This document shows, in pieces, positions 31,686 through 39,232 of a stretch of DNA of 39,282 nucleotides. Source of the stretch: Lentisphaeria bacterium UBA1724 (lineage in GTDB: Bacteria; Verrucomicrobiota; Lentisphaeria; Oligosphaerales; Oligosphaeraceae). A program made the position numbers and the translations under genes. The notes beneath the pieces were generated by a model. It saw only the letters and a list, made by a program, of their open reading frames with translations, did not search any database and was not told the origin of the DNA. Location of the stretch: contig DCIO01000043.1 in the NCBI GenBank assembly GCA_002315885.1, positions 1 through 39,282 on the forward strand, read 5' to 3'. Position 1 is the first letter of the stretch. Every line of letters starts with the position of its first letter.

Positions 31686-32315
31686 ATGTCTAACCTCAAT
31701 ATCCTGAATCAGCAGGGTGCCGACACTGGCGCACCTGCCGCCATCGAGGAAAGCTGGCTGGTTCGCGACAAGGGCGAGCAGGCCGTGAAGGACGCCGTGG
31801 TGGCCTTCCTGGCAGCCCAGCGCAGCGGTACCGCCTGCACCAAGAACCGTGCCACTCTGAGCAGCCGTTCCCAGGCGAAGCCCTGGCGTCAGAAGGGCAC
31901 CGGCCGTGCCCGTAGCGGTGGCAAGTCCAGCCCCATCTGGCGTGGTGGTGCAGTCGCTTTCGGTCCTACCCCCCGCGACTACTCCAAGTCCGTCAACAAG
32001 AAAGTCCTGAAGCTGGCTCTCCAGCGCTCCTTCACCGATCGTCTGGATGCAGGCGACGTGATCGTTGTGGATGACTTGTCCTTCGCCACCCCCAAGACCA
32101 AAGAGATGAACGCCTTCCTGAAGGCAATCAACGCCGGCAACGACGCTCTGGTCCTGGTTGACGAATACACCGACAACGTGGATCTGGCCGCCCGGAACCT
32201 CCAGCAGGTCCTGGTCCTGAAGGCCACCAGCGTCAACACCTACCTGATGCTGCTCTTCAAGAAGATCGTCATCACCAAGGCCGCCCTGGCGAAGTTGGGC
32301 GAGCGTCTCGCATAA
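31686..32315 (+). CDS. rplD: 50S ribosomal protein L4
   Basis: A 209-residue L4. The loop that lines the exit tunnel is intact: QAKPWRQKGTGRARSG and PIWRGGAVAFGPTPRDYS. The globular part ends with the LLFKKIVITKAAL helix. In E. coli L4 represses the S10 operon by acting on its leader; no long leader exists upstream of rpsJ here, so that control is unlikely to be conserved. A GGAGGAA site precedes the start. Confidence 0.98.
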   Translation: MSNLNILNQQGADTGAPAAIEESWLVRDKGEQAVKDAVVAFLAAQRSGTACTKNRATLSSRSQAKPWRQKGTGRARSGGKSSPIWRGGAVAFGPTPRDYSKSVNKKVLKLALQRSFTDRLDAGDVIVVDDLSFATPKTKEMNAFLKAINAGNDALVLVDEYTDNVDLAARNLQQVLVLKATSVNTYLMLLFKKIVITKAALAKLGERLA

Positions 32316-32327
32316 GGAGTGAACACG

Positions 32328-32621
32328 ATGGATAAAACCTTCAATCCCTATGATGTGGTTTACACCGTGCTCATCACCGAGCGCGGCACGAACCTGACCG
32401 ACAAGTACAACAAGTACCTCTTCAAGGTCAATCCCGCCAGCAACAAGGTCCAGATCAAGGCCGCTGTGGAGGCGATCTTCCCTGACGTGAAGGTCTCCGC
32501 CGTCAACACCATGAACTACCTTGGCAAGTCCAAGCGCATGCGCACCGCGAAGATGGGCAAGCGCCCCGACTGGAAGAAGGCTGTCGTCACCCTCTCCGAG
32601 GGCACGATTGAGTTGCTGTAA
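32328..32621 (+). CDS. rplW: 50S ribosomal protein L23
   Basis: The start ATG 32328 is chosen because AAGGAG (32314-32319) lies eight nt before it; the in-frame GTG at 32319 overlaps that site. The 97-residue product has the L23 pattern: VLITERGTNLTDKYNKYLFKV, IKAAVEAIFPDVKVSAVNTMN and GKSKRMRTAKMGKRPDWKKA. L23 lies at the tunnel exit and docks trigger factor and SRP. The ribosome site overlaps the rplD stop, implying coupling. Confidence 0.98.
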   Translation: MDKTFNPYDVVYTVLITERGTNLTDKYNKYLFKVNPASNKVQIKAAVEAIFPDVKVSAVNTMNYLGKSKRMRTAKMGKRPDWKKAVVTLSEGTIELL

Positions 32622-32647
32622 TCCACTCACACAGGAGAAATCTCGAA

Positions 32648-33478
32648 ATGGGAATCAAAGCATACAAGCCAACGAGCGCCGGTCGCCGTGGTATGGTTGT
32701 GAGTGACTTTGCAGAACTCACCCGCCGCACCTCCGAGAAGTCGCTCACCGTGGGCAAGCACAGCACTGGCGGCCGTAACAACGTGGGCCGCATGACCGTC
32801 CGTTTCCGTGGCGGCGGTGTGAAGCGCGCCTATCGTCTCATCGACTTCAAGCGCTATGACAAGGATGGCGTGCCCGCAAAGGTCGCCGAAATCGAGTACG
32901 ACCCCAACCGTACCAGCCGCATTGCTCTGTTGCACTATGCGGATGGTGAGAAGCGCTACATCCTGGCGCCTCTGGGTGTGAAGCAGGGCGACGTCCTGCT
33001 GAGCGGTCCTACTGCCGAGTTCAAGCCCGGTAACAACATGGCCATCGAGAACATTCCTGATGGCGTGAACATCCACTGCATCGAGATGGTCCCCGGCAAG
33101 GGCGCCCAGATTGCTCGTTCTGCAGGTCAGTACGCCATCCTCCGCGCCAAGGAGAACGGCTATGCTCAGGTCCGTCTGCCTTCTGGCGAAGTCCGCTTGA
33201 TCAACGTCAAGTGCCGCGCCACCATCGGTCAGGTCGGTAACCTGGAGCACGCCGATGTGAAGCTGGGTAAGGCCGGTAAGGCCCGTTACCTGGGCTTCCG
33301 CCCCCACGTGCGTGGTGTCGTGCAGAACCCTGTTGACTCTCCCATGGGTGGTGGTGAAGGCCGCACCTCTGGTGGTGGTCATCCCCAGTCTCCCTGGGCC
33401 CAGCTGGCCAAGGGCTACAAGACCCGCAAACCCAACAAGCAGTCCGATAACTTCATCGTTTCCCGGAGGAAGAAGTAA
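32648..33478 (+). CDS. rplB: 50S ribosomal protein L2 with an altered conserved His site
   Basis: A 276-residue L2 with the expected segments: GIKAYKPTSAGRRGMVVSDF, KHSTGGRNNVGRMTVRFRGGG, DPNRTSRIALLHYADGEKRYI, MVPGKGAQIARSAGQYA and the C-terminal GGGHPQSPWAQLAKGYKTR. L2 is needed for subunit joining and peptidyl transfer. The loop that normally reads NPVDHPHGGGEGR reads NPVDSPMGGGEGR, with Ser231 in place of the highly conserved His (E. coli His229) and Met233 for the next His. The TCT and ATG codons at 33338-33346 are clear. rpsS starts immediately after its stop codon. Confidence 0.99.
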   Translation: MGIKAYKPTSAGRRGMVVSDFAELTRRTSEKSLTVGKHSTGGRNNVGRMTVRFRGGGVKRAYRLIDFKRYDKDGVPAKVAEIEYDPNRTSRIALLHYADGEKRYILAPLGVKQGDVLLSGPTAEFKPGNNMAIENIPDGVNIHCIEMVPGKGAQIARSAGQYAILRAKENGYAQVRLPSGEVRLINVKCRATIGQVGNLEHADVKLGKAGKARYLGFRPHVRGVVQNPVDSPMGGGEGRTSGGGHPQSPWAQLAKGYKTRKPNKQSDNFIVSRRKK

Positions 33479-33748
33479 ATGTCCAGAAGCATCAAGAAAG
33501 GACCTTTCGTTGACGCTAGCCTCCTGAAGAAGTCGGAGGCCCTTGCCAAGAGCGGCAAGAAAGACGCCATCAAGACCTGGAGCCGTCGCTCCGTCATCCT
33601 GCCCGAATTCGTCGGCCAGAACTTCGCTGTGCACAACGGCAAGAACTTCACCAACGTCTTCGTTACCGAAAACATGGTCGGTCATCGCCTCGGCGAATTC
33701 GCCGCGACCCGTATGTTCCGTGGCCATGGCCAGATCTCCGGTAAGTAA
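33479..33748 (+). CDS. rpsS: 30S ribosomal protein S19, last gene of the cluster
   Basis: An 89-residue S19 with MSRSIKKGPFVDASLLKK, IKTWSRRSVILPEFVG and the conserved FVTENMVGHRLGEFAATR and RGHG. Its ribosome site GGAGGAAG is inside the end of rplB, with zero spacing between stop and start. In most bacteria rplV, rpsC, rplP, rpmC and rpsQ follow; here a strong terminator starts 24 bp after the stop, so the rest of the S10/spc operon must be elsewhere. Confidence 0.99.
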   Translation: MSRSIKKGPFVDASLLKKSEALAKSGKKDAIKTWSRRSVILPEFVGQNFAVHNGKNFTNVFVTENMVGHRLGEFAATRMFRGHGQISGK

Positions 33749-33772
33749 TTACCTGTAGATCCCGATACAAAA

Positions 33773-33809
33773 GCCCGCCTCGCGCTTCCCGCGAAGCGGG
33801 CCTTTTTTT
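33773..33809 (+). terminator. intrinsic terminator closing the ribosomal cluster
   Basis: GCCCGCCTCGCG (33773-33784) pairs with CGCGAAGCGGGC (33790-33801) with one mismatch, loop CTTCC, followed by a T7 run at 33803-33809. It lies 24 bp after the rpsS stop. Confidence 0.92.
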
Positions 33810-33817
33810 GCGGGCGA

Positions 33818-33845
33818 ATTCTTGATTCTTGATTCTTGATTCTTG
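33818..33845. repeat. four perfect ATTCTTG heptads downstream of the ribosomal terminator
   Basis: Four identical 7-bp units (28 bp) followed by ATC. The most perfect of the seven heptad loci in the window. Confidence 0.9.
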
Positions 33846-33924
33846 ATCAGGGCGGCTTCTTTTGTCTTTCTTGACGGGCATCGCCCTACAATACAATCGG
33901 GGGAAATGGGCTCCGCCCCTTTCC

Positions 33925-33948
33925 CGACGGCGGGGACGCCGTCGCTAC
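33925..33948 (-). repeat. single inverted copy of the palindromic repeat core
   Basis: The 24 bp are the exact reverse complement of the core unit in the array at 4139-4322, including the non-palindromic GTAGC flank, so it is a true dispersed copy rather than a chance hairpin. It lies between the ribosomal cluster and the SGNH hydrolase gene, 63 bp upstream of the latter's start. Confidence 0.95.
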
Positions 33949-34011
33949 ATCCGCTTGCAAATCTTCTCGTAGGGATTAACTTTATACCTAGAAGCACAAA
34001 AGGAGGTCATT

Positions 34012-34797
34012 ATGGAAATGCGCATTTGTCTTGGGAATCCGATGGGATTCCTTCGTCTGATTTTCACCTTTGTCTTTGTTTGCTTGGGATTCAACACTAT
34101 GGCTAAATCTGATGCAGAGCTCTATGATTCTTCCGCAATGAATGCGACGCCCGGAGTGCAGTCGTCGACACAAAATGAAGGCGGTATCCGCGTGGTCTTC
34201 ATAGGCAATTCCATCACCCTGCATGGAAAGGCGCCAAAGATTGGCTGGAACAACGAGTGGGGCATGGCGGCCAGCGCCGCAGATAAAGACTACGTCCATC
34301 TGGTCACGGCGGAATTAGAGAAGCGTACGGGGCGCAAGGCGGATGTGCGGGTGCGGAATCTCGCGGAATTCGAGCGTGGATACGGCACATACGATTTGGC
34401 GCGTCTGAAGGACCTGGTGGATTTTCAGCCCGATTACCTGATTGTGGCCCTGGGCGAGAATGTGGGTAATCTGGAAGGCCAGGAACGCGCTGACTTCCGG
34501 GATGCCTTCAAGAGATTGCTGGGGAGTTTCCTGGTCGGCCCGCACAAGCCCCACGCCGTGGTCCGCGGATGCTTCTGGCCAAATGCCTGGAAGGACGAAT
34601 TGATGGCGCAGGCCGCCCGGGAATGCGGAATTCCCTTCGTCAAGGCGGATGTCTCCCCAGACGACTCCATGCGCGCCGTGGGGCTCTTTGAGCATCCTGG
34701 TGTGCAGAATCACCCCGGCGATAAGGGAATGGCGGAAATCGCACGCCGTATCATCCAGGGACTCTTCCCTGACAAACCTAGCTCATCTCAAGAATAG
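34012..34797 (+). CDS. secreted SGNH/GDSL-type hydrolase
   Basis: A 261-residue protein whose start ATG 34012 is preceded by a perfect AGGAGG five nt upstream. A signal peptide spans about residues 1-31 with hydrophobic core FLRLIFTFVFVCLGF. Block I is FIGNSITLHG with nucleophile Ser67. Block III reads LIVALGENVGN (GEN instead of GxND) and block V has NHPGDKGM with His234. The Asp usually three residues before that His is Val here, so it may work as a Ser-His dyad or use another acid. Likely an esterase acting on acetylated glycans, given the nearby secreted glycosidases, but the substrate is unknown. Confidence 0.85.
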   Translation: MEMRICLGNPMGFLRLIFTFVFVCLGFNTMAKSDAELYDSSAMNATPGVQSSTQNEGGIRVVFIGNSITLHGKAPKIGWNNEWGMAASAADKDYVHLVTAELEKRTGRKADVRVRNLAEFERGYGTYDLARLKDLVDFQPDYLIVALGENVGNLEGQERADFRDAFKRLLGSFLVGPHKPHAVVRGCFWPNAWKDELMAQAARECGIPFVKADVSPDDSMRAVGLFEHPGVQNHPGDKGMAEIARRIIQGLFPDKPSSSQE

Positions 34798-34811
34798 GCT
34801 TTAGGGAAGCC

Positions 34812-35044
34812 ATGAAAGACATTTCCGAGGTTGATAAGAATATGGCGATTCCCTGCGTTTCCGCGGAGGGGATTTCCTGGTATGATCCGTCTGCTAGGCC
34901 TTTCCGCGTGGGGGGGTAGTCTGGTTCTCTCAAGATGGCGTCTATCGTCGGCTCCCAGCGCATCGTCATCTACGGCGGAAGCACTGTCCTGGGCGCCTGT
35001 GTCTCCCGTCCTGGTCGTGCCTACATGAATATCATTTCTTGTTA
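34812..35044 (+). pseudogene. decayed SGNH hydrolase remnant
   Basis: One reading frame of 78 codons (including the stop) with an internal TAG at 34917-34919. The first part (MKDISEVDKNMAIPCVSAEG then ISWYDPSARPFRV) resembles the N-terminus of two-domain SGNH hydrolases, and the second part (RIVIYGGSTVLGACVSRPGR, then AYMNII) matches their block I, normally YGTSITQGGCASRPGxAY. The linking beta-sandwich of roughly 130 residues and everything after block I are missing. So this is an internally deleted and truncated gene. Its terminal TAA coincides with the stop codon of the convergent MATE gene. Confidence 0.65.
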
Positions 35045-36403
35045 ATCCTTGATGGTCAGGTCTTTGACCCACTTGTACTTGAAGAAGTGGTGCATGACCC
35101 ACGGAATTTTGCCGACCTCATCGAGGCACGTGCACGCGTAGACCAGCAGGACGGACCAATGGAAATAGAATGCGCCAAGGAATGCGCATGGAACCGCGAT
35201 GCCCCACATGGAAACCACCACGCTATAGAAATCAAAAAGCGTATCGCCACCTGCGGAGAAAATGCCGTTGATGACAATCGTGTTGACGCATCGGCCAATC
35301 ATATAGATGGAGAGGATGCAGAACATCCCCACCAGATATTCTCTGGCGTCGGCATCCAATTTCATGAATGCCAGGACGGGCGGAATTGATGCCAGGACCA
35401 CAATGGTCGCCAGGATGCCCACAATGAACGAGATCACCATAAGGCGTTGTCCGTAGAGTTTTCCTCGTTCCAAATTGCCCGCCCCCAATTCGTTGCCGAT
35501 GAGAATGCCCGCGCCATTGCAGAGGCCGTTGCAGAGGCAGCACATCAGGTCGCGCACGACTGCCGCAACGGAATTGGCTGCGGCCGCGGCTGGCCCCATG
35601 TGTCCCAGGACAGCGGTATAGCTGGTGAAGCCCACGCCCCAGAAGAGTCCGCTTCCGAAGAGGGGCAGGGAGCACTTCCAGAAGTCCTTCAGGAGCCTGG
35701 GATTCCAATGGATGATTGTCCAGAGTTTCAACCGCAGGAAGCCCTTTTGATAGGAAGACCCCACGCACCAGAAGAATTCGATGATGCGTGCCAATAAGGT
35801 AGCCAATGCGGCGCCCTTGACACCCATGGCGGGCACACCCAGCAATCCGAAGATGAAAATGGCATTCAGGACAATATTCAGAAACACCGTCCCCACGCTG
35901 ATCCAGGCGGCGCGGGGGACGTGGTCCGTGACCTTCATGATGGATACGTATGCGATGGAGAAGCCCACAATCAGGTAGGACCATCCCGCAATGCGGAGAT
36001 AGTCGCATCCGATGCGGATAAGTTCTTCATCACCCGCAAAGAGTTTCATCAGCATACGTGGGAAAAATACGCATGCGACGAGGAATACCGTGGAGATGAG
36101 CATCGTCTGGCGAATGGTAATGCCGAAGATTTCATCCAGGCGCGCCAGGTCCTTTTTGCCCCAATACTGCGCTCCCAGGATGGATGCGGCGGTGGCAACG
36201 GCCCAGACGAACATGAATTGGACAAACTGCACCTGAGTCGCCAGGGAGACCGCCGCCATGGAATTCTGGTCCACCCGTCCCAGCATGAAGGCATCTGCCG
36301 CGGCAACCAGCGCATACATGAGATGCTGGAAGGTGCTGGGCAAGGCGATCTTCCATAGCTTGCGCTGGAAGGGCCTGTCGGTAAAAATCTCGGTGAAATT
36401 CAT
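35042..36403 (-). CDS. MATE-family multidrug/toxin efflux transporter
   Basis: A 453-residue inner-membrane protein with twelve predicted helices in two related halves. Typical MATE features include LWKIALPSTFQHLMYALVAAADAFMLGRV at the N-terminus, the loop ILGAQYWGKKDLARL, and in the second half GAGILIGNELGAGNLERGKLYG, the repeat of the same loop. MATE proteins export cationic compounds or other small molecules using Na+ or H+. It starts 15 bp after the stop of the GH42-like gene and is probably co-transcribed with it, an unusual pairing. Its stop overlaps the SGNH remnant on the other strand. Confidence 0.93.
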   Translation of the reverse strand: MNFTEIFTDRPFQRKLWKIALPSTFQHLMYALVAAADAFMLGRVDQNSMAAVSLATQVQFVQFMFVWAVATAASILGAQYWGKKDLARLDEIFGITIRQTMLISTVFLVACVFFPRMLMKLFAGDEELIRIGCDYLRIAGWSYLIVGFSIAYVSIMKVTDHVPRAAWISVGTVFLNIVLNAIFIFGLLGVPAMGVKGAALATLLARIIEFFWCVGSSYQKGFLRLKLWTIIHWNPRLLKDFWKCSLPLFGSGLFWGVGFTSYTAVLGHMGPAAAAANSVAAVVRDLMCCLCNGLCNGAGILIGNELGAGNLERGKLYGQRLMVISFIVGILATIVVLASIPPVLAFMKLDADAREYLVGMFCILSIYMIGRCVNTIVINGIFSAGGDTLFDFYSVVVSMWGIAVPCAFLGAFYFHWSVLLVYACTCLDEVGKIPWVMHHFFKYKWVKDLTIKD

Positions 36404-36418
36404 GAAAACGATATTCCT

Positions 36419-39211
36419 TTATGGCTCGATGACAAAAATGTATGTATCTGGTTGGGAAGCGGTGAAGGTCATATCAGCCTTGCGGTCGGGATAATCGCGT
36501 TTTTCGGGATAGACCTTGGTCCATTTCACGGGTTTCTTTGCGTGCAGGGTGTATTCGCCAGGTGTGCCGGTATGGAAGGAAATCATGGAGTTGTTGGCGT
36601 AAACGACGCCCTTGCCACTGTCGCAGAAGACATGCACGCCTGCTTCCTTGGCGATACGGCGCAGCTCCTGGGCAGTCATGACGGGGGCGCCATTCACGTA
36701 GGAGGTGGTGCCATCGGCATTCTTCTTCGTTGCGTAGGTGGGGACGGCAGTGCCGTCTTCCAGCTTGAGTGTCCCCAGGATGGTTGCGTCGGAATCCGTG
36801 ATATTGAGTGCGGGGGCGTATTTCCAGCCAATCTCTGAGGGGAATTCGTAGTAATCCATGACGGAGCCATCGGTGAGTGTGGTGGCGACTAGCACATCCT
36901 GATGGATGAGCTCCGCCTGGATACCCGTGGTCTGGAAGATCGAATTGGTGTCGGGGCCATTGGGCGTCAGCCATCCGGCGGTCCCCATGAAGAGGAAGCT
37001 CTTGCCAGGCTTCTTGAGGGTTGCCAACATGGCCTGCTTCTCCGGCGTAACGTAGAAGAACTGCGGGAAGATGTATAGCTTGTAATTCTGCAGTGCGGGG
37101 TTGTCCAGGTCCGCAAAGGAGTAGGCGTCGAATTGGAGTCCGGCGTGTTTCAGTTCGTTGGTGACATAGTTGATGCCCATGTAGGCGGCAGGACCGCCGT
37201 AGGCTGCCTGGACTGCGTGGTAGTAGGCGCTGTCCCAATCTGCGATGACTGCCACATCTGCGCAGGAGGAGAAGTCCGGGATGGCGTCAAAGACTGGTGC
37301 GATTTGGTGGAAGAAGGCGAAGATTGTGGGATCGTTGTACCAATTGCGTCCGAAATCGTAATACCAGTATGCGCAGCCCTTGCTGACTGCCTGGGCCAGG
37401 TCTCGGGAAAGCATGGCGACGCTCTCCTGGATTGTATGGGCATGACGGTTGTGGTCATCCGGCGCCAGGCTGGTCCGTCCGTCTGCCTCGAAGATGCAAA
37501 TCTTGTTGTGGAGGCGGTAGGAGGCCGCCAGGCTGCGCGCCATCATGGAGTTTCCGATGCCACGAGACATATTGGAGTAGCAGCAGGGCGAGACCTGGAA
37601 ATCCACATATTCCGAGCGGACAAAGTCGTCATTCACCAGATGCCATCCTTCGGCGGAGTAGCCCATGCCGAAGAAGTATCCGCAGTAGTTTCCGACGAGT
37701 GCGCGGCCCTTGCAGGCCTCCTTGGCGGCTTTGTTCATCGTCAGGAGGGCGTTCTTCAGAGAGAGCTGTATGCAATGGAGGAAATCGATGCTCCAGGCGT
37801 GTTCCACGGGATCACGGCGGCTGCCATCAAGAAACTGCATGCGGACTGCCTCAGGCGGGGGAGCGGCGCTTTCGAAGGTGACCTCGGGTTGCCTCCAGGC
37901 CTTGCGGAGCGCCTCCACATCGCCGTTGTATTTCTCTCGGAGGTAGGTTCGGAAGAGCTTCACCATGGGTTCGCTGATATCCGGCATGGAACCACCCATG
38001 CCGTGGTAATGCCATTCCGAGTAGACGCCGGCGTCAATGCGATAGGCGAAAACCCGTTTCCCGTATGGGCTCTTCTCGATGTGTTCCACAAGCGCACGCA
38101 CGGCCTCCGAAGACTCCTTGAGCCAGAGTTCCGAGGCGTATGAGGGCGCCTTGAAGGGCCCCAGGCCATCTCGCTCGGAGAATTCGTCATCTTTTCGGCC
38201 ATACTTGATGGTTTCTTCCGGATGGAGCTCATTCCACCAGGATGGTCCATGGGAGAAGCCAAGCCCAACCAGGAAACGGCCGTCGGGAGCCACGCTGATG
38301 GCGTTGAGCAACACTTTGTCCACGCTTTCGAAATCATATTCCCCTGGACCTTTCCAGAAGGAATTCCCCAGCCCCAAGGCGAAGAGGTTCATGTCCGATG
38401 CAGTGAAGTTGTCGATTTTTTCAATGAAGGGGACGCTGTTTCGGAAGAAGCCGCTGTTGTAGAGGACGGGACGGTAGAGTTTTCCGCCGATGTCAAAGAA
38501 GGGCGCGCCTTTTTGGTAGGTGATTTTGACTTGTGGCGCGGGGACGGTGGCGAGCTCTTCCAGGACCCGCTGGCGTCTGCCTTCGATATCTTTTCGGAGT
38601 TCGGCTTCTCGGGCGGCTTCTTTCGCACGGCGCGCGTATTCCACCTCCGCATCGTCATTGGCGTAGAGGGCAATCATGTCGGTCTGGTTCACCCAGGGAT
38701 AGGCGGTGTAGTCACCAGGAGAATCCGGCGTCTGCCAATCCTGGTCCACGACAAAACCCGTCTTTTCCCAGCCCTCGGATTTCACCCTGGAGACCTTCCA
38801 GGCAACCGTGTCAGTGAAGAGTTCCTGCTGGGTGCCGTCCGTGAATTGGATGGAGAGATGCAGGATGAACCCACCATAGCTGCCGGTGTTGACCGCAATG
38901 GCGCAAAGAGCATTCCGACCAGGGGTAACTAGGTCCGTGATGTCGTATTCCTTGGAGTTGGGTTTCGGCAAACGACGGGTGCCCTCCTCGTTGACGGCTT
39001 TGCCGTTCAGAAAAACTGTCCCATAGTCGTCAATGATGTAGCCGACTTTGGCCAGCTCGATTTTCTTGTCGGGCACCTCGAATTCCGTTCGCAAATAGCG
39101 CTCCTGATTCACACCTCCCTTCAACTCCCCCGGATAGACAATCCACTGGGCTTTGGGACCGGCAAATAAGGAGAGACTCAGAATACAAAGAAGAAAAAGT
39201 AGTGTGCGCAT
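36419..39211 (-). CDS. large secreted GH42-like beta-galactosidase-type glycosidase
   Basis: A 930-residue protein with a signal peptide (MRTLLFLLCILSLSLFAG). An N-terminal galactose-binding-like sandwich (residues 20-165; GYIIDDYGTVFLNGKAV) precedes a coiled linker (190-225) and a TIM barrel (about 245-610). The barrel has a likely acid/base Glu399 (GVYSEWHYHG) and nucleophile Glu575 (IFEADGRT). The GATase/trimerization-like part starts near 640 (VAVIADWDSAYYHAVQ) and a C-terminal sandwich ends the protein. GH42 enzymes release beta-galactosyl residues, but this divergent branch could act on other sugars. It is the intact paralog of the frameshifted protein at 7894-11890, sharing for example AWxQP after a GDV helix. 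It is upstream of the MATE gene in one operon. Confidence 0.75.
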   Translation of the reverse strand: MRTLLFLLCILSLSLFAGPKAQWIVYPGELKGGVNQERYLRTEFEVPDKKIELAKVGYIIDDYGTVFLNGKAVNEEGTRRLPKPNSKEYDITDLVTPGRNALCAIAVNTGSYGGFILHLSIQFTDGTQQELFTDTVAWKVSRVKSEGWEKTGFVVDQDWQTPDSPGDYTAYPWVNQTDMIALYANDDAEVEYARRAKEAAREAELRKDIEGRRQRVLEELATVPAPQVKITYQKGAPFFDIGGKLYRPVLYNSGFFRNSVPFIEKIDNFTASDMNLFALGLGNSFWKGPGEYDFESVDKVLLNAISVAPDGRFLVGLGFSHGPSWWNELHPEETIKYGRKDDEFSERDGLGPFKAPSYASELWLKESSEAVRALVEHIEKSPYGKRVFAYRIDAGVYSEWHYHGMGGSMPDISEPMVKLFRTYLREKYNGDVEALRKAWRQPEVTFESAAPPPEAVRMQFLDGSRRDPVEHAWSIDFLHCIQLSLKNALLTMNKAAKEACKGRALVGNYCGYFFGMGYSAEGWHLVNDDFVRSEYVDFQVSPCCYSNMSRGIGNSMMARSLAASYRLHNKICIFEADGRTSLAPDDHNRHAHTIQESVAMLSRDLAQAVSKGCAYWYYDFGRNWYNDPTIFAFFHQIAPVFDAIPDFSSCADVAVIADWDSAYYHAVQAAYGGPAAYMGINYVTNELKHAGLQFDAYSFADLDNPALQNYKLYIFPQFFYVTPEKQAMLATLKKPGKSFLFMGTAGWLTPNGPDTNSIFQTTGIQAELIHQDVLVATTLTDGSVMDYYEFPSEIGWKYAPALNITDSDATILGTLKLEDGTAVPTYATKKNADGTTSYVNGAPVMTAQELRRIAKEAGVHVFCDSGKGVVYANNSMISFHTGTPGEYTLHAKKPVKWTKVYPEKRDYPDRKADMTFTASQPDTYIFVIEP

Positions 39212-39232
39212 GTTTTTGTTCTTTCGGGGGGT

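Noticed and set aside
30867..32630. 587-codon antisense frame opposite rpsJ, rplC, rplD and rplW
   Set aside because: It is a by-product of strong codon bias in the ribosomal genes on the plus strand; the translation has no recognisable domain, while the plus-strand proteins are certain.
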